5,565 nt of DNA from Campylobacteraceae bacterium (lineage in GTDB: Bacteria; Campylobacterota; Campylobacteria; Campylobacterales; JALSKU01). Of the stretch, positions 5,098 to 5,565 are shown piece after piece. The position numbers were made by a program, and so were the translations under genes. Under the pieces are notes generated by a model. It searched no databases. It had not been told where the DNA came from and saw only the letters and a program-made list of their open reading frames with translations. The stretch's first letter is position 1, and the number at the start of each line of letters is the position of its first letter. Where the stretch lies: positions 1 to 5,565 of the forward strand of contig WFMT01000029.1 in the NCBI GenBank assembly GCA_015488975.1. The letters are read 5' to 3'.

Positions 5098-5565
5098 TTA
5101 TTTTTTTGAATTGCTATAAACCAGATTAAAAACTGCCAATAATGATGTAGCAAATATTAGTAAAAACGAAACTGCATTAAGTACAGGAGTGCTACCGTCT
5201 CTTATGCGGGAGTATAAATCTATCGGCAATGTAGTATCGGAGCCAACTAAAAACAGTGTTGTGTTAAAGTTCCCAAAACTCATTAAAAACGATACTACAA
5301 AAGAGCCTATGAGTGCGGGTTTTAAGTATGGCAAGGTTATAAGTCTTATCACATCAAATCTATTTCCTCCTAAATTTAATGCGGCTTCTTCCAAGGTGTG
5401 GTCAAACTTTTTAAGCCTTGCTGATACAACTAGTACAACAAAGGTCGTTATAAAAGAAAATTGACCCAATACTACAAGCCAGAAACTAGGTCCTAAAAAA
5501 GATAAATTTATACCAAAATGATCATCTAAATAGTTTCCAGCGATAGTTGAAGATAGTAGCAAAGA
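5098..5565 (-). CDS. ABC transporter permease, PotC-like (C-terminal part; enters from right edge)
   Basis: The frame is open to the window edge (155 residues visible). The in-frame TTG near the edge need not be the start, since family permeases are about 260 residues. The cytoplasmic EAA loop that docks on the ATPase is present as LEEAALNLGGNRFDVIRL, with ITLPYLKPAL following (visible residues about 58-84). Other features match PotC of spermidine/putrescine-type importers: VSARLKKFDHTLEEAA, the FGNFNTTLFLVGSDTTLPI stretch (97-115), and YSRIRDGSTPVLNA before the last membrane helix. About four membrane segments are visible. Partner genes (ATPase, other permease, binding protein) are expected to the right of the window. 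Its stop lies 3 bases before the phosphodiesterase gene. The substrate could be a polyamine, or a glycerophosphodiester given that neighbour; the fragment cannot decide. Confidence 0.88.
   Translation of the reverse strand, partial: SLLLSSTIAGNYLDDHFGINLSFLGPSFWLVVLGQFSFITTFVVLVVSARLKKFDHTLEEAALNLGGNRFDVIRLITLPYLKPALIGSFVVSFLMSFGNFNTTLFLVGSDTTLPIDLYSRIRDGSTPVLNAVSFLLIFATSLLAVFNLVYSNSKK

Noticed and set aside
4574..5109. Plus-strand frames at 4574-4942 and 4831-5109
   Set aside because: They are antisense to the phosphodiesterase gene, which has complete catalytic motifs; they have no supporting start signals.
5189..5464. Plus-strand 91-codon frame
   Set aside because: It is antisense to the ABC permease, whose EAA loop is clear.
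5560..5562. TTG codon at the right edge as the start of the permease
   Set aside because: The frame stays open to the window edge, and the visible part lacks the N-terminal membrane segments of the family, so this is an internal Leu codon.

Overview
This is an AT-rich window of compact, short-spaced genes. Base composition, AGA/ATA-rich codon use and the mix of genes (exonuclease III, periplasmic rhodanese, DsrE, a small ArsR-type regulator) suggest a Campylobacterota (Epsilonproteobacteria) bacterium, perhaps a sulfur-metabolising one of the Sulfurimonas, Sulfurovum or Arcobacter kind. That placement is inferred from protein flavour and composition; there is no marker gene in the window. No RNA gene, CRISPR array, insertion sequence or origin was seen.

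Layout. Positions 1-529 (minus) hold the N-terminal 176 residues of an exonuclease III-type AP endonuclease running off the left edge. A 165-base AT-rich gap separates it from a divergent small SHOCT-domain membrane protein (695-922, plus). A perfect hairpin at 934-953 lies between that gene and a four-gene minus-strand operon read from right to left: DUF302 protein (2926-2546), methionine-rich 87-residue protein (2528-2265), exported two-domain rhodanese (2255-1332) and DsrE-family protein (1318-962). The gaps are 9-17 bases, and each gene has its own Shine-Dalgarno sequence. Divergent from it lies an ArsR-type repressor gene (3075-3416, plus), followed six bases later by an EamA transporter (3423-4307, plus). 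The transporter's last 17 bases overlap the end of a convergent glycerophosphodiester phosphodiesterase gene (5094-4291, minus). That gene starts three bases after a PotC-like ABC permease gene that enters from the right edge.

The most interesting part is the 2927-3074 intergenic region. It holds a fully consensus sigma-70 promoter (TTGACA, 17 bp, TATAAT) firing into the four-gene operon and a near-consensus promoter firing into the repressor gene. Two 19-bp copies of the same imperfect palindrome (17/19 identical, opposite orientation, centres 60 bp apart) are placed to block both. The likely reading is an inducible sulfane-sulfur or thiol-stress cassette. The rhodanese would handle sulfane sulfur in the periplasm and DsrE would carry persulfide in the cytoplasm, with DUF302 and the Met-rich protein as partners of unknown role. 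A Cys-containing ArsR-type repressor would sense the inducer and may also control the adjacent exporter. The promoter and operators are visible in the sequence; the inducer and the joint function are inference.
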